From assembly GCA_902553145.1 (NCBI GenBank), contig CACDKD010000002.1, positions 62,001-126,000 of the forward strand: a DNA stretch of 64,000 bases, written 5' to 3'. Shown here piece after piece: positions 28,517-39,710 of the stretch. The position numbers and the translations under genes were made by a program. This DNA is from an uncultured Gammaproteobacteria bacterium. GTDB taxonomy: Bacteria > Pseudomonadota > Gammaproteobacteria > Steroidobacterales > UBA11654. The notes beneath the pieces are model-generated. The model had not been told where the DNA came from and did no database searches. It was given only the letters and a program-made list of their open reading frames with translations. Every line of letters starts with the position of its first letter. The first letter of the stretch is position 1.

Positions 28517-30415
28517 TTAATGTTGAGCAGCGGGGTCACCGATATTTGGTGTAGAGGAATCATCCTTATCTGAATCATCTGAGTTCCAGTCCTCTGGAGG
28601 CTTAGGCTCCTTATCATTCATAATATCAGTGATTTGAGATTCTTCTATTGTTTCATATTTCATAAGGGCATCTGCCATGTTATGAAGTCTCTTATTATGT
28701 TTCTCTAAGATTTGAGTTGCTACAGAATAGGCCTGATCGATTATCTTTCGAACTTCTTCATCTATTGTTTTTGCAGTGCCATCTGACATTTGTTTTGTCT
28801 GTGTTACAGATCTGCCCAAGAAGACTTCGCCCTCATCATCACTATAAGCAAGTGGTCCAAGCTTGTCTGATAAGCCCCATTTCGTAACCATGTTTCTAGC
28901 AATTTCAGTTGCTCTCTCAATATCATTTGAAGCTCCTGTTGTAACAGCATCCTTTCCAAATATAATCTCTTCTGCCACTCTTCCACCAAAAAGACTTGTA
29001 ATTTGCCCAATAAGTCTTTTTTTACTAATGCTGTATTTGTCTTCTTCAGGAAGGAACATTGTTACGCCCAATGCTCTTCCTCTTGGCACTATTGTTACCT
29101 TGTAAACCGGGTCATGATCTTCTAGATTAAGGCCCACAATTGCGTGTCCTGCTTCATGATATGCGGTTAATCTTTTTTCATCTTCGCTCATGACTAGAGA
29201 TCTCCGCTCAGCACCCATCATGATCTTATCTTTTGCTTTTTCCAAATCATCCATATTCACATATTTCTTATTGCCACGAGCTGCTATTAATGCTGATTCA
29301 TTAACAAGATTAGCTAAGTCTGCACCAGAAAAGCCTGGAGTGCCTCTTGCGATAATTGACGGTTTGACATTCTTATCAAGGGGAACTTTTCTCATGTGAA
29401 CTTTTAGAATTTGCTCTCTACCTCTTACATCAGGAAGAGGAACAACGACCTGGCGATCAAATCTACCTGGTCTAAGAAGAGCAGCATCGAGTACATCAGG
29501 CCTATTTGTTGCCGCAATGACAATTACTCCAACATTGTCTTCAAAACCGTCCATTTCAACAAGAAGTTGGTTTAGTGTTTGCTCTCTTTCGTCATGCCCA
29601 CCACCTAGTCCAGCTCCTCTTTGTCTTCCGACAGCGTCTATTTCATCTATGAATATGATGCATGGTGAATGAGCTTTGGCTTCCTGGAACATATCTCTAA
29701 CTCTAGAGGCTCCTACTCCAACAAACATCTCGACAAAGTCTGAACCTGAAATAGTAAAGAAAGGAACTCTTGCCTCTCCAGCAATCGCTCTTGCAAGTAG
29801 TGTTTTTCCCGTTCCTGGCGATCCAACCATAAGAACCCCTCTTGGAATTTTTCCACCTAACCTTTGGAATTTAGATGGGTCTTTCAGAAATTCGACTATT
29901 TCTATAACCTCTTCTTTTGCCTCTTCAATACCTGCAACATCTGCAAAAGTTACATTTACTTGATCTTCTCCAAGTAATTTGGCTTTACTTTTCCCAAAAC
30001 TCATAGCACCTCGGCCGCCACCAATCCCGCCTTGCATTTGTCTCATGAAATAAATCCAAACACCAATTAAGAGAATCACAGGGAAGGAGTTAATGAGTAA
30101 ACTCACAAATAGATTTTGGTCTTTTTGAGGGCTTGCACTTATCTTAACGCCGGAACGATTAAGCTCACCAATGAGGGCTGTGTTATCAGTTTCTGGATTA
30201 TAAGTGACAAAACGGTCACCATTAATTCGTTGAGCCTTAATGATTTCATTCTCAAAAATGACTTCACTGACATTTCCAGTTCGGACTAGTTCAAGAAATG
30301 TTGAATAATCCAGTGTCTGTTGTCTCATTGAGTTTGGCGAGAAAGACTGAAAAAAAGATAACATGACAATAGCAATTACTATCCATACAAGTGTGTTTTT
30401 GAAGAAATTATTCAT
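28517..30415 (-). CDS. ftsH: ATP-dependent zinc metalloprotease FtsH
   Basis: Inner-membrane AAA+ protease that degrades misfolded membrane proteins and short-lived regulators. The 632-aa protein has an N-terminal membrane helix (about 8-26), a periplasmic domain, a second helix near 105-122, Walker A GSPGTGKT, Walker [13 protein letters not shown], and the zinc-protease motif HEAGH near 415. The second residue of Walker A is Ser where E. coli has Pro. It follows rlmE by 3 bp. Confidence 0.97.
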   Translation of the reverse strand: MNNFFKNTLVWIVIAIVMLSFFQSFSPNSMRQQTLDYSTFLELVRTGNVSEVIFENEIIKAQRINGDRFVTYNPETDNTALIGELNRSGVKISASPQKDQNLFVSLLINSFPVILLIGVWIYFMRQMQGGIGGGRGAMSFGKSKAKLLGEDQVNVTFADVAGIEEAKEEVIEIVEFLKDPSKFQRLGGKIPRGVLMVGSPGTGKTLLARAIAGEARVPFFTISGSDFVEMFVGVGASRVRDMFQEAKAHSPCIIFIDEIDAVGRQRGAGLGGGHDEREQTLNQLLVEMDGFEDNVGVIVIAATNRPDVLDAALLRPGRFDRQVVVPLPDVRGREQILKVHMRKVPLDKNVKPSIIARGTPGFSGADLANLVNESALIAARGNKKYVNMDDLEKAKDKIMMGAERRSLVMSEDEKRLTAYHEAGHAIVGLNLEDHDPVYKVTIVPRGRALGVTMFLPEEDKYSISKKRLIGQITSLFGGRVAEEIIFGKDAVTTGASNDIERATEIARNMVTKWGLSDKLGPLAYSDDEGEVFLGRSVTQTKQMSDGTAKTIDEEVRKIIDQAYSVATQILEKHNKRLHNMADALMKYETIEESQITDIMNDKEPKPPEDWNSDDSDKDDSSTPNIGDPAAQH

Positions 30416-30418
30416 AAA

Positions 30419-31027
30419 TTAATTATACCCAATGTTTTTAGCTATCACGTAGGTTTCTCTACTCTCTTTTCTAGATGATTTAGGTTTAAAGTAACTAACT
30501 GTTTCGAAATTCTCTCTCAAATCAGATTTAAATTCTTCAAATCCATGGCCAATAAAGACTTTCATAACCATCATCCCTTTAGACATAAGTCCATTTTGTG
30601 AGAATTCAAGTATAGAATCAGCAATATTATAGAATTTATATTGATCACTAACTTTATTGCCTGTTTTATTTGGTGACATATCAGATATTATCAAATCAAA
30701 TTTTTTGTTATCAATTTCTTCAAATAATTTCTCTTGAAGTATCTTATCTTCAATACTCCCTTGAATAAATGAAACACCATTAATGGGCTCCATCTCGGTT
30801 ATATCAATTGCTAGTAATTTCCCTGAACGTATTTTTTTTACTGCATATTCACTCCAACCACCGGGAGAAGAGCCAATATCGATAACCGTTTTCACATTTT
30901 TGAAAATATTAAATTTCTGATCGATTTCTGAAAGCTTATAGACTGACCTTGATCTATAACCCTTCTTTTTAGAATCTTTTATAAAGAAATCCTCAGACTG
31001 AGATTTTCTCCAATGACGATTGGACAT
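30419..31027 (-). CDS. rlmE: 23S rRNA 2'-O-ribose U2552 methyltransferase
   Basis: Methylates U2552 in the A-loop of 23S rRNA using SAM. The 202-aa Rossmann-fold protein has the family opening RSRSVYKLSEID, a SAM loop VIDIGSSPGGWSEYA near residue 50, and an Asp in ISDMSPNKTG near 120. The K-D-K-E catalytic tetrad appears intact by position. It is directly upstream of ftsH, the conserved rlmE-ftsH pair. Confidence 0.96.
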   Translation of the reverse strand: MSNRHWRKSQSEDFFIKDSKKKGYRSRSVYKLSEIDQKFNIFKNVKTVIDIGSSPGGWSEYAVKKIRSGKLLAIDITEMEPINGVSFIQGSIEDKILQEKLFEEIDNKKFDLIISDMSPNKTGNKVSDQYKFYNIADSILEFSQNGLMSKGMMVMKVFIGHGFEEFKSDLRENFETVSYFKPKSSRKESRETYVIAKNIGYN

Positions 31028-31029
31028 GA

Positions 31030-31506
31030 TTATTTGTATGTAATATCTGTAACCTGAAAATCTTGAGTGATTTCAGAAGTTTTTAGCTCAACCAAATCTT
31101 CATTGCTTTTACCAATCATTGCTTTTGATAAAGGCGATTTATATGACAAAAGCCCACTTTCAATATCTGATTCATCCTCGCCAACTATTTTATATGTAAT
31201 TATTTGGTCATTATCAAGATTCAAGAGAGTCACCGTGCTTCCAAATACAACTTTGTTTGATATTGAAAGTTTATTGATATCGATGACTTCTGAGTTTGAT
31301 AATTTTGATTCTATTTCACTGATTCTTCCTTCGATAAAACTTTGCTTCTCCTTTGCAGCATGGTATTCAGCATTTTCCTTTAAATCTCCAAACTCTCTTG
31401 CTGTCGCAATGGCTGTTATGATTTCTGGCCGATCTATAGACTTCAGTTTCTTCAATTCTTCTCGAAGAAGCTCTGCACCTTTTACTGTCATTATTTCTCT
31501 ATCCAT
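31030..31506 (-). CDS. greA: Transcription elongation factor GreA
   Basis: Stimulates cleavage of backtracked RNA in RNA polymerase. The ATG at 31506 gives 158 aa, the E. coli length, starting [15 protein letters not shown] longer frame to 31590 lies inside carB and is not family-like. The N-terminal coiled coil has the acidic tip residues in [22 protein letters not shown], and the C-terminal FKBP-like domain follows. It starts one base after the carB stop. Confidence 0.95.
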   Translation of the reverse strand: MDREIMTVKGAELLREELKKLKSIDRPEIITAIATAREFGDLKENAEYHAAKEKQSFIEGRISEIESKLSNSEVIDINKLSISNKVVFGSTVTLLNLDNDQIITYKIVGEDESDIESGLLSYKSPLSKAMIGKSNEDLVELKTSEITQDFQVTDITYK

Positions 31507-31507
31507 T

Positions 31508-34500
31508 CTATATATTATAATCTTGAAGTCTGTTAACTGAAATATCTCCAAGAAAATCAAATGAAGACATTGTCGCATGAGCAGCCTCAAGACTCGTGTA
31601 ATATGTGATTCCAGAAATAACGGCCTCGGCTCTTATTGAGAAAGATTCCTCGATTGATTGCTTGCCTTCAGTTGTATTGATAATAAGCTCTATTTCTTTA
31701 GATTTGATGAGCTCGACTATATGCGGAGACCCTTCTCTAACTTTATTGATTTGGAGACAATTAATATTGTTATCATTCAAATATTTTGCAGTACCTGTAG
31801 TTGCAATAATTTCAAATTGCTCATTAGTCAGAAACTGTCCAAGTTCAATTAGTTTATCGTTTTTATCTGGCTCTCTTACTGATATAAAGACCTTACCTTT
31901 ATCTGGGATATTTATTCCAGCAGCATTCTGAGACTTTATGTAGGCTTCTCCGAATGTTTTTCCAGTACCCATTACTTCACCTGTTGATTTCATCTCTGGA
32001 CCAAGTATCGGGTCAGTATCTGGAAATTTATTAAATGGGAATACAGGTCCTTTAACAGAATAGAATTCAGGAATAACTTGCTCTAGATAACCTTGGTCTT
32101 CAAGGCTGACCCCAATCATTACTTTTGCTGCAATTTTTGCAAGTTGCAATCCAGTAGCCTTAGAAACGAATGGAACCGTTCTTGATGCTCTTGGATTAAC
32201 CTCTAATACAAATATTTTGTCTTTTCTAATTGCAAACTGAGCATTAACCAGTCCAATCACATCGAGTTTTTTTGTAAATTCTTTCATCTGGCGAATGATT
32301 TCAAGTTGAATATCATTCGAGAGGCTGAATGCAGGTATGGAGCATGAGGAGTCTCCAGAATGCACGCCGGCCTGTTCAATATGCTCCATAAGTCCACCAA
32401 TCAGGATATTTTTACCGTCTGAGACCGCATCTATGTCTACCTCAATTGCCTTGTTTAAGAAGTGATCCAATAAAACTGGTGATTCATTGGAAACTTTAAC
32501 AGCTTCTGTCATGTATGTTTTTAATTCATCGTCGTTATAAACTATCTCCATAGCTCTTCCACCTAGAACATAAGATGGTCTAACAACAAGTGGGTACTCA
32601 ACATTTTTTGCATTTACGAGTGCCTCATCAATATTTGTTGCAACTTCATTGTACGGTTGCAATAAATCTAATTCTTGAACCATGCTCTTGAATAATTCTC
32701 TATCCTCGGCCTGATCAATTGATTCAGGTTGTGTGCCGATTATTGGTGCTCCAGCATCTTTTAGTGATTGAGCGAGCTTCAATGGAGTTTGTCCTCCAAA
32801 TTGAACGATCACGCCTTTTGGTTTTTCGACATCAATCACAGACATGACATCTTCAAAAGTCAATGGTTCAAAATAGAGTCTATCGGAGGTGTCATAATCT
32901 GTAGAGACAGTCTCTGGATTGCAATTAATCATTATAGATTCATACCCTGCATCACTTACAGCCATTGCAGCATGAACGCAACAATAGTCAAATTCAATGC
33001 CCTGACCAATCCTATTGGGTCCACCTCCCAATATGATGATTTTATCTTTTGTAGTAGGTTGAGACTCACATTCTTCATCATAAGTTGAATACAAATAAGC
33101 GGTTGTTGTTTTAAACTCGGCAGCACATGTATCAACACGCTTATAAACAGGCAGCACATTTACCGAAATTCTCAATTTTCTTATTTCGAGCTCATCGACT
33201 GACAAGAGTTTTGCTAATCTTGCATCTGAAAAACCTTTGGATTTCAATTTGTGTAGCATTTCGTGGTCAATGGAAGAGATATTCGTCTTGGCAACTTCAG
33301 ATTCAATCTCAATAAGTTCTTCAATATGTACCAAGTACCAGGGATCAATCTTTGTGAGAGCATATATTTTTTCTAAACTATAACCTTCTCTAAATGCCTG
33401 AGCTACATAGAGAAGTCTATCTGGGTTTGGATCGATAAGATGTTGATCAAAATCTTCCGAAACATTTACATCTGTAAAACCGTCATGATTGTTCTCAAGA
33501 CTTCGTATTGCTTTTTGCAATGATTCTTGAATATTTCTACCAATCGCCATCGCTTCTCCGACAGATTTCATTTGAGTTGTGAGAGTGGGATTTGCACCTG
33601 GAAACTTTTCAAAGGTGAATTTAGGTATCTTTGTTACGACATAGTCTATCGTCGGTTCAAAAGATGCGGGCGTAAGGCCGCCAGTTATATCATTGGATAA
33701 TTCATCAAGTGAATAGCCTATGGCTAACTTTGCAGCAATTTTAGCAATAGGGAATCCAGTTGCTTTAGAGGCCAATGCAGATGATCGAGATACTCTCGGG
33801 TTCATTTCTATAACAATCATTCTGCCATCGTCTTGATTGACTGCAAATTGAACATTTGATCCGCCAGTATCTACTCCAATACGTCTGAGGATCGCTATGG
33901 AATAATCTCGCATGACTTGGTATTCCTTATCAGTCAATGTTTGAGCTGGGGCAACGGTTACTGAGTCCCCTGTGTGTACTCCCATTGGATCAACATTTTC
34001 AATAGAGCATATAATGATGGCATTATCATTCTTATCTCTTACAACCTCCATCTCATATTCTTTCCAACCAAGAAGCGATTCTTCAATCAAAACCTCTGTT
34101 GTTGGAGACAACTCTAAGCCTCGTTTAACAATTGTAATGAGCTCATCTTCGTTATTAGCAATTCCTCCTCCGCTTCCGCCAAGCGTAAAGGATGGTCTTA
34201 TGATTATTGGATAATTGATGTCATTAGCTATAACAATCGCCTCATCCAATGTATTCGCTATCTCAGATCGTGCGACGTCAATATTGATCTCGCTCATTGC
34301 TTGCTTAAACAATTCTCTGTCTTCAGCAGTGTCTATGGCTTCTTTTGATGCTCCAATCATTTCAACATTGTGTTTCTCAAGTATTCCTCTAGAAGCCAGA
34401 TCAAGAGCTGTATTGAGTGCAGTTTGACCCCCCATTGTGGGTAACAGTGCATCTGGACGTTCTTTATCTATGATTTTTTCAAGTGTTTGCCAGTTGATTG

Positions 34501-34702
34501 GTTCGATGTAGATCGAATCTGCAACATCCGGATCTGTCATTATCGTTGCAGGATTTGAATTGACTAGAATGATTCGATAGCCTTCTTCGCGAAGCGCCTT
34601 GCAAGCTTGGGTTCCTGAGTAATCAAATTCACATGCTTGTCCAATAATGATTGGCCCTGCGCCAATGATTAATATTGATTCAATGTCAGTTCTTCTGGAC
34701 AT
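31508..34702 (-). CDS. carB: Carbamoyl-phosphate synthase large chain
   Basis: Makes carbamoyl phosphate from bicarbonate, ammonia and two ATP for pyrimidine and arginine synthesis. The 1,064-aa protein has two ATP-grasp halves, each opening with a GxGPIxIGQ-type loop ([17 protein letters not shown] near residue 15 and [17 protein letters not shown] near 560). The C-terminal MGS-like allosteric domain starts near 935. It overlaps carA by 17 nt. Confidence 0.97.
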   Translation of the reverse strand: MSRRTDIESILIIGAGPIIIGQACEFDYSGTQACKALREEGYRIILVNSNPATIMTDPDVADSIYIEPINWQTLEKIIDKERPDALLPTMGGQTALNTALDLASRGILEKHNVEMIGASKEAIDTAEDRELFKQAMSEINIDVARSEIANTLDEAIVIANDINYPIIIRPSFTLGGSGGGIANNEDELITIVKRGLELSPTTEVLIEESLLGWKEYEMEVVRDKNDNAIIICSIENVDPMGVHTGDSVTVAPAQTLTDKEYQVMRDYSIAILRRIGVDTGGSNVQFAVNQDDGRMIVIEMNPRVSRSSALASKATGFPIAKIAAKLAIGYSLDELSNDITGGLTPASFEPTIDYVVTKIPKFTFEKFPGANPTLTTQMKSVGEAMAIGRNIQESLQKAIRSLENNHDGFTDVNVSEDFDQHLIDPNPDRLLYVAQAFREGYSLEKIYALTKIDPWYLVHIEELIEIESEVAKTNISSIDHEMLHKLKSKGFSDARLAKLLSVDELEIRKLRISVNVLPVYKRVDTCAAEFKTTTAYLYSTYDEECESQPTTKDKIIILGGGPNRIGQGIEFDYCCVHAAMAVSDAGYESIMINCNPETVSTDYDTSDRLYFEPLTFEDVMSVIDVEKPKGVIVQFGGQTPLKLAQSLKDAGAPIIGTQPESIDQAEDRELFKSMVQELDLLQPYNEVATNIDEALVNAKNVEYPLVVRPSYVLGGRAMEIVYNDDELKTYMTEAVKVSNESPVLLDHFLNKAIEVDIDAVSDGKNILIGGLMEHIEQAGVHSGDSSCSIPAFSLSNDIQLEIIRQMKEFTKKLDVIGLVNAQFAIRKDKIFVLEVNPRASRTVPFVSKATGLQLAKIAAKVMIGVSLEDQGYLEQVIPEFYSVKGPVFPFNKFPDTDPILGPEMKSTGEVMGTGKTFGEAYIKSQNAAGINIPDKGKVFISVREPDKNDKLIELGQFLTNEQFEIIATTGTAKYLNDNNINCLQINKVREGSPHIVELIKSKEIELIINTTEGKQSIEESFSIRAEAVISGITYYTSLEAAHATMSSFDFLGDISVNRLQDYNI

Positions 34703-35789
34703 TATTCATCTTTGTAATAAATTTTTTAAATAATGGCTGAATGTCATGAGGGCCAGGAGATGCTTCAGGATGACCCTGGAAACTAAACGCATTCTTATCA
34801 CTAAGTTCTATGCCTTGGATGGATTGATCAAATAGTGATTTATGCGTAATGTTGACATTTTCTGGAATGGATTTCTCATTTACAGTAAAACCATGATTTT
34901 GACTAGTGATGTATACAACTCCTGTTTCTATATCAATTACAGGATGATTGGCACCGTGATGTCCAAATTTCATTTTCTCTGTTTTAGCGCCTGATGCCAG
35001 AGCTAACAGTTGATGACCAAGACAAATTCCAAATAGTGGGATATTTAATTCCAGCAATTTTCTGATGCAGTTAATCGCATAATCACAAGGCTCTGGATCT
35101 CCTGGACCGTTTGATAAGAACACTCCATCAGGATCATATGACATTACGTCATCATATGACGATTGTGCTGGTATCACGGTTACTTTGCACCCATTTTTCG
35201 ATAGCAGATTGAGAATATTTGTCTTTACGCCATAATCGATGGCAACAACATGAAAAAGAGAGTCTGAATTTTCAATTTTTGGAGAAAATTCATAAGCAGT
35301 TTTTGTTGAAACTTCTTTTGCAAGGTCCAAGCCTGCAAGACCTGGAAAAGATTTTGCTTCACTTAGTGCTTCTTTCCGACTTAATCCATTAGCCGCCAAA
35401 CAGGCATTCATTGATCCATTGTTTCTCAGATGATTTGTGAGTTTTCTGGTGTCTATATTGGAAATTCCGACTATTTTATTTCTAACCAAAAAATCTTCCA
35501 AGCTGAGTTTGTTTCTCCAGTTGCTAGAGATTGGCGAAACTTCACGGATGACTAGCCCTGAACTAAATGAGTCTTTACTTTCATTGTCTTCTTCATTGGT
35601 GCCAGTGTTCCCTATATGAGGATACGTTAAGGTAACGATTTGTTTATGGTATGAAGGGTCTGTGATAATTTCTTGGTAACCGGTCATTGCTGTATTGAAT
35701 ACAATTTCACCAACGGAGTAGGAATCAATGCCAATAGACTTACCAGAGAACGTAGTGCCATCTTCAAGTATCAGTATTGCGTCTTTCAA
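34686..35789 (-). CDS. carA: Carbamoyl-phosphate synthase small chain
   Basis: Glutamine amidotransferase subunit that supplies ammonia to CarB. The 367-aa protein has the class I nucleophile Cys in [15 protein letters not shown] and the His/Glu pair in [11 protein letters not shown]. The start is TTG at 35789, preceded by GGAAG, and no in-frame ATG lies close upstream. A hairpin with a T-tract sits 31 nt upstream. The dapB gene often found between dnaJ and carA is missing. Confidence 0.96.
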   Translation of the reverse strand: MKDAILILEDGTTFSGKSIGIDSYSVGEIVFNTAMTGYQEIITDPSYHKQIVTLTYPHIGNTGTNEEDNESKDSFSSGLVIREVSPISSNWRNKLSLEDFLVRNKIVGISNIDTRKLTNHLRNNGSMNACLAANGLSRKEALSEAKSFPGLAGLDLAKEVSTKTAYEFSPKIENSDSLFHVVAIDYGVKTNILNLLSKNGCKVTVIPAQSSYDDVMSYDPDGVFLSNGPGDPEPCDYAINCIRKLLELNIPLFGICLGHQLLALASGAKTEKMKFGHHGANHPVIDIETGVVYITSQNHGFTVNEKSIPENVNITHKSLFDQSIQGIELSDKNAFSFQGHPEASPGPHDIQPLFKKFITKMNNVQKN

Positions 35790-35820
35790 ATTTCTTCCTT
35801 CAGTACCTGTTTTTGGTTCT

Positions 35821-35850
35821 AAAAAAAGGAAGGACTTTTTGAGTCCTTCC
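35821..35850 (-). terminator. Intrinsic terminator between dnaJ and carA, possible carAB attenuator
   Basis: On the minus strand GGAAGGACT-CAAAA-AGTCCTTCC forms a perfect 9-bp stem followed by seven T. It follows the dnaJ stop at 35918 by 67 nt and precedes the carA TTG by 31 nt. The distal arm plus the T-tract (CTTCCTT) is complementary to AAGGAAG at the carA ribosome site, so hairpin and ribosome-site pairing could be exclusive. Confidence 0.75.
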
Positions 35851-35874
35851 CTTGAGAAGTTTGGAACCAGAACT

Positions 35875-35903
35875 ATATTAGGTTCAAATCAGTCTGATGT
35901 CAT
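35875..35903 (-). promoter_or_regulatory. Candidate carAB promoter upstream of the leader hairpin
   Basis: Minus-strand ATGACA (35898-35903) and TAATAT (35875-35880) are spaced by 17 bp inside the dnaJ-carA gap. Start near 35868 would give a leader of about 79 nt that contains the hairpin at 35821-35850. Box matches are 5/6 and 4/6. Confidence 0.42.
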
Positions 35904-35917
35904 CAAAAAGTTATTAT

Positions 35918-37054
35918 TTATTCACTTATGCGTTTAAAAAAATCACTGACACTATCGGTCCATGTTTTTTTATTTGGACGATGATCGGTATTACTATCAT
36001 TGACAGATCTGTCGAACTGTCTCAGTATTTCTTTTTGTTTATCAGTCAAACTGACGGGAGTTTCCACTTGAACAGTACAATACAAGTCTCCAAAAAAGTT
36101 TTCTCTGTAAGATTTAATTCCCTTTCCTTTAAGTCGAAAAGTTTTACCTGATTGCGTTTCTGAGGGGATTGAAAGATTCACAGCACCATCGATAGTTGGC
36201 ACTTCTACAGTACCTCCAAGTACTGCTTTCCCGAAACTTATTGGAATTGTGCATATCAAATGATTACCTTCTCTCTCAAAGATGTCATGTTTTTTTATAG
36301 TCACATCCACATATAGATCACCAGAGGGTCCGCCTTTAATTCCTGCTTCACCCTCACCAGAAAGTCTTATTCTATCTGCATTATCAACACCTGCTGGTAT
36401 TTTTATAGCAATGGTTCTATTCGTTCTTTTTCTGCCAGAGCCGGAACAAATTGTGCACGGATCTTTTATCGTTTCTCCTGAACCTCTGCACTCAGGGCAT
36501 GTTTGTTGCAATGTAAAAAAACCCTGTTGAACTCTAACAGCGCCTCTTCCGTCACATTTTATGCAGCGTGTTGCTGAAGTTCCTTCCTTGGCTCCAGAAC
36601 CAACGCATGAATCACATTGGTTATACGATGGAATTTCAACATTGATTTTATCTCCAAACACGGCCTGTTCTAAGGTGAGGTTTACCTGATATCTAAGATC
36701 TGACCCACGTTGAGCTGATGAACGCCTCGCCTGACCTCTTCCACCGCCAAAAATATCCCCAAAAACATCTCCGAAGATGTCATTGAAAGCATCGCCCGTA
36801 TTAAAGCCACCACCCATTCCACCTTGTGGATTAACACCAGCATGACCAAATTGGTCATACGCTGCTCTTTTTTGTTTATCTGATAAAACTGCATATGCCT
36901 TTTGAATGGATTTGAATTTCTGCTCAGCCGCTGAGTCATCAGGATTTCTATCGGGGTGATATTTCATGGCAAGCTTTCGATAAGCTTTTTTTATATCTGC
37001 ATCTGATGAGTTTTTTTCAATACCCAAAGTTTGATATAAATCTTGTTCACTCAT
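35918..37054 (-). CDS. dnaJ: Chaperone protein DnaJ
   Basis: Hsp40 co-chaperone that delivers substrates to DnaK and stimulates its ATPase. I chose the ATG at 37054 (378 aa, MSEQDLYQTLGI). The J domain has the HPD tripeptide in MKYHPDRNPDD, then a Gly/Phe-rich linker, and four zinc motifs (CDSCVGSG, CIKCDGRG, CPECRGSG, CTICSGSG) near 150-215. The substrate-binding barrels follow. It comes 68 bp after dnaK. Confidence 0.96.
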   Translation of the reverse strand: MSEQDLYQTLGIEKNSSDADIKKAYRKLAMKYHPDRNPDDSAAEQKFKSIQKAYAVLSDKQKRAAYDQFGHAGVNPQGGMGGGFNTGDAFNDIFGDVFGDIFGGGRGQARRSSAQRGSDLRYQVNLTLEQAVFGDKINVEIPSYNQCDSCVGSGAKEGTSATRCIKCDGRGAVRVQQGFFTLQQTCPECRGSGETIKDPCTICSGSGRKRTNRTIAIKIPAGVDNADRIRLSGEGEAGIKGGPSGDLYVDVTIKKHDIFEREGNHLICTIPISFGKAVLGGTVEVPTIDGAVNLSIPSETQSGKTFRLKGKGIKSYRENFFGDLYCTVQVETPVSLTDKQKEILRQFDRSVNDSNTDHRPNKKTWTDSVSDFFKRISE

Positions 37055-37122
37055 TTTGTTTCTCAAATATAATCAGACAGAGTATCAAAACCCTGTCTGA
37101 TAGATTATGGATGCCTATTTAA

Positions 37123-39051
37123 TTAATGAGTATTTTTATTCTCTTCAGAATCAACTTCCTCATATTCAGCATCAACCACATTTTCATCCTTTGAATCAGT
37201 TTCAGTCGTTTCACTATCAGTGCTTGCCTGAGCTTCTTCAAATGCCTTCTGAGCAATACCAACAGATGCCTCCGAAAGCGTCTTAAGTTTCGATTCAATT
37301 TTTTCTTTTTCATCTGACTTGAGAGCATCTTTTAAGTCGTTTAAAGCAGATTCGACAGTTGATCTTTCCTCATTTGTCACTTTCTCTCCAAGATCTTCCA
37401 GGGATTTTTCAGTGGCATGTATAACTTGATCGGCCTGATTTTTAATGTCGACTAATTCTCTGAAGTCCTTATCGCTGTCTGCATTTGCTTCGGCTTCTGA
37501 AATCATTTTTTCAATTTCTTCATCTGAAAGTCCACTTGAAGCTTTGATCACAATTTTTTGTTCCTTACCGGTTTCTTTGTCCGTGGCTGAAACATTTATT
37601 ATTCCATTGGCATCAATATCAAAAGCAACTTCAATTTGTGGCATACCTCTTGGTTTACTTGGTATGTCAGTTAAATCAAATCGTCCCAGTGACTTATTAT
37701 CCTGAGATCTTTCACGCTCTCCTTGGAGCACATGAATCGTAACTGCTGTCTGATTATCTTCAGCTGTAGAAAATATTTGCTCTGCTTTTGTAGGGATTGT
37801 GGTGTTTTTTTCAATTAATCTTGTTGTCACACCGCCAAGCGTCTCAATACCCAATGACAATGGCGTTACATCTAATAGTAAGACATCTTTGACATCCCCA
37901 GAAAGAACGCCGCCTTGAATAGCAGCACCGATTGCGACCGCTTCATCCGGATTAACGTCTTTTCTTGGCTCAACGCCAAAAAATGATTTTACCTCTTCTA
38001 CAACCTTAGGCATTCGAGTTTGACCGCCAACAAGAATAACGTCATTGATTTCAGTGGTTGACAACCCAGCATCACTGAGTGCAGTCTTGCATGGTTCTAT
38101 TGTTTGAACGATTAAATCTTCAACCAATGTCTCTAGCTTTGCTCTTGTCAAAGTAAGGTTTAGATGTTTAGGGCCAGAAGCGTCGGCAGTAAGGTATGGC
38201 AGATTAATGTCTGTCTGTGCTTGATTAGATAATTCAATCTTTGCTTTTTCAGCTGCTTCTTTCAATCTTTGAACTGCTTGGGGATCGCTTGATATATCCA
38301 TACCTGTTTGATTTTGAAATTCATCAAGCAAATGATCAATTACTCTCAGGTCAAAATCTTCGCCGCCGAGGAATGTATCGCCATTTGTTGCGAGTACTTC
38401 AAATTGATTTTCTCCATCGACATCGGCAATTTCGATAATCGATACATCAAATGTTCCACCACCCAAATCATAGACGGCGATTTTTTTATCGCCGCGTTTC
38501 TTATCCATGCCATATGCCAGTGCTGCTGCAGTGGGTTCATTGATAATTCTCTTAACCTCTAAACCTGCAATTTTTCCAGCATCTTTTGTGGCTTGTCTTT
38601 GTGAGTCATTAAAGTATGCAGGAACAGTAATTACTGCCTCAGATATTGACTCACCAAGATAGCTCTCTGCGGTTTCTTTCATTTTCCTAAGTACTTCTGC
38701 TGAGATAGCCGGTGGAGCCATCTCTTTATCGCCGGTCTTCACCCAGGCATCTCCGTTGTCTGCTTTGACAATTTTAAATGGCACTTTGTCAATGTCCTTC
38801 TGTACAACATCGTCATCGTGCTTTCTTCCAATCAAACGTTTGATTGCAAACAGCGTATTCTCAGGATTGCTTATAGCTTGTCGTTTCGCAGATTGTCCAA
38901 CGAGAAAGCGATCTTCCTCTTTTGAATACGCAACGATTGAAGGCGTTGTTCGATCGCCCTCTGAATTTTCAATAACCTTGGCCTGGTCGCCATCCATAAC
39001 AGCAACGCATGAATTTGTGGTGCCGAGGTCGATTCCAATTACTCTACCCAT
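37123..39051 (-). CDS. dnaK: Chaperone protein DnaK
   Basis: Hsp70 chaperone. The 642-aa protein has the nucleotide-binding domain with [13 protein letters not shown] at the start, [13 protein letters not shown] near 195 and [11 protein letters not shown] near 340. The hydrophobic linker [16 protein letters not shown] and the substrate-binding domain follow, with an acidic C-terminal tail of Glu and Asp. The gap to grpE carries a sigma-32-like promoter candidate. Confidence 0.98.
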   Translation of the reverse strand: MGRVIGIDLGTTNSCVAVMDGDQAKVIENSEGDRTTPSIVAYSKEEDRFLVGQSAKRQAISNPENTLFAIKRLIGRKHDDDVVQKDIDKVPFKIVKADNGDAWVKTGDKEMAPPAISAEVLRKMKETAESYLGESISEAVITVPAYFNDSQRQATKDAGKIAGLEVKRIINEPTAAALAYGMDKKRGDKKIAVYDLGGGTFDVSIIEIADVDGENQFEVLATNGDTFLGGEDFDLRVIDHLLDEFQNQTGMDISSDPQAVQRLKEAAEKAKIELSNQAQTDINLPYLTADASGPKHLNLTLTRAKLETLVEDLIVQTIEPCKTALSDAGLSTTEINDVILVGGQTRMPKVVEEVKSFFGVEPRKDVNPDEAVAIGAAIQGGVLSGDVKDVLLLDVTPLSLGIETLGGVTTRLIEKNTTIPTKAEQIFSTAEDNQTAVTIHVLQGERERSQDNKSLGRFDLTDIPSKPRGMPQIEVAFDIDANGIINVSATDKETGKEQKIVIKASSGLSDEEIEKMISEAEANADSDKDFRELVDIKNQADQVIHATEKSLEDLGEKVTNEERSTVESALNDLKDALKSDEKEKIESKLKTLSEASVGIAQKAFEEAQASTDSETTETDSKDENVVDAEYEEVDSEENKNTH

Positions 39052-39085
39052 TTTATCTCTCCATATTAAGTAGCTACTAACGGAT

Positions 39086-39113
39086 ATATATGTCCGCTTT
39101 ATTATTTTTCAAG
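39086..39113 (-). promoter_or_regulatory. Candidate heat-shock (sigma-32-like) promoter for dnaK
   Basis: Minus-strand CTTGAAA (39107-39113) is followed after 14 bp by CATATAT (39086-39092), about 35 bp before the dnaK ATG. CTTGAAA is the sigma-32 -35 consensus; the -10 retains only the CATNT half of CCCCATNT. This would let dnaKJ be induced separately from hrcA-grpE. Confidence 0.35.
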
Positions 39114-39119
39114 GAAATA

Positions 39120-39674
39120 TCAGTCTTTTTGTTTTTCAGACGAAACAATGACTCTGGCTGGCCTAAGCAATCGATTTTGAAGCCGATATCCTTTTTGTAT
39201 AACTTCAACAATATATCCAGATTCAGTATTTTCATCCTCAACGATGCTCATGGCTTCGTGATTTTCAGAATCAAATTTCATATCCTTAGGATCGATTACT
39301 TCAATTGAAAACTTATCTAGCATTGACATAAATTGCTTATAAGTCGCTTTTTGACCAGCAATAAATGTCTCTATACCTTCATCCGTTTTGGTATCTATAG
39401 TCATTCCAATTTCAAAACTGTCGATCACAGGAAGCATTTCTTGAATCACTCTTTCAATTGACCCTTTTGCAGCACTTTCAACATCTTTAATGTTTCGTTT
39501 TCTTAAATTCTCAATTTCAGCTTGAAGTCTGAGAATTTTGTCCCAATTTTGCTCAATGACTTCCTGAAGATTTTGCTGATCAGATTCAGAATTCTCAATT
39601 TCAGCCTCTTCCGAATTTTCATCAGGCTCCTGATCAATTTCTTCGATTAGTTCATTTTCATTATTTTCAGCCAT
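39120..39674 (-). CDS. grpE: Nucleotide exchange factor GrpE
   Basis: Releases ADP from DnaK. The 184-aa protein has an acidic unstructured N-terminus, a long helix (about 40-90), and the C-terminal wing with the family motif VEVIQKGYRLQNRLLRPARVIVS. A GAGGAGG ribosome site lies before the ATG at 39674, just after the hrcA stop. Confidence 0.95.
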   Translation of the reverse strand: MAENNENELIEEIDQEPDENSEEAEIENSESDQQNLQEVIEQNWDKILRLQAEIENLRKRNIKDVESAAKGSIERVIQEMLPVIDSFEIGMTIDTKTDEGIETFIAGQKATYKQFMSMLDKFSIEVIDPKDMKFDSENHEAMSIVEDENTESGYIVEVIQKGYRLQNRLLRPARVIVSSEKQKD

Positions 39675-39710
39675 ATGACCTCCTCAATGAAAAATATATA
39701 TGGGCACTTA

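Noticed and set aside
36581-37066. DnaJ start four codons upstream at 37066
   Set aside because: MSEQDLYQTLGI at 37054 is the family start; the extra codons add no conserved sequence.
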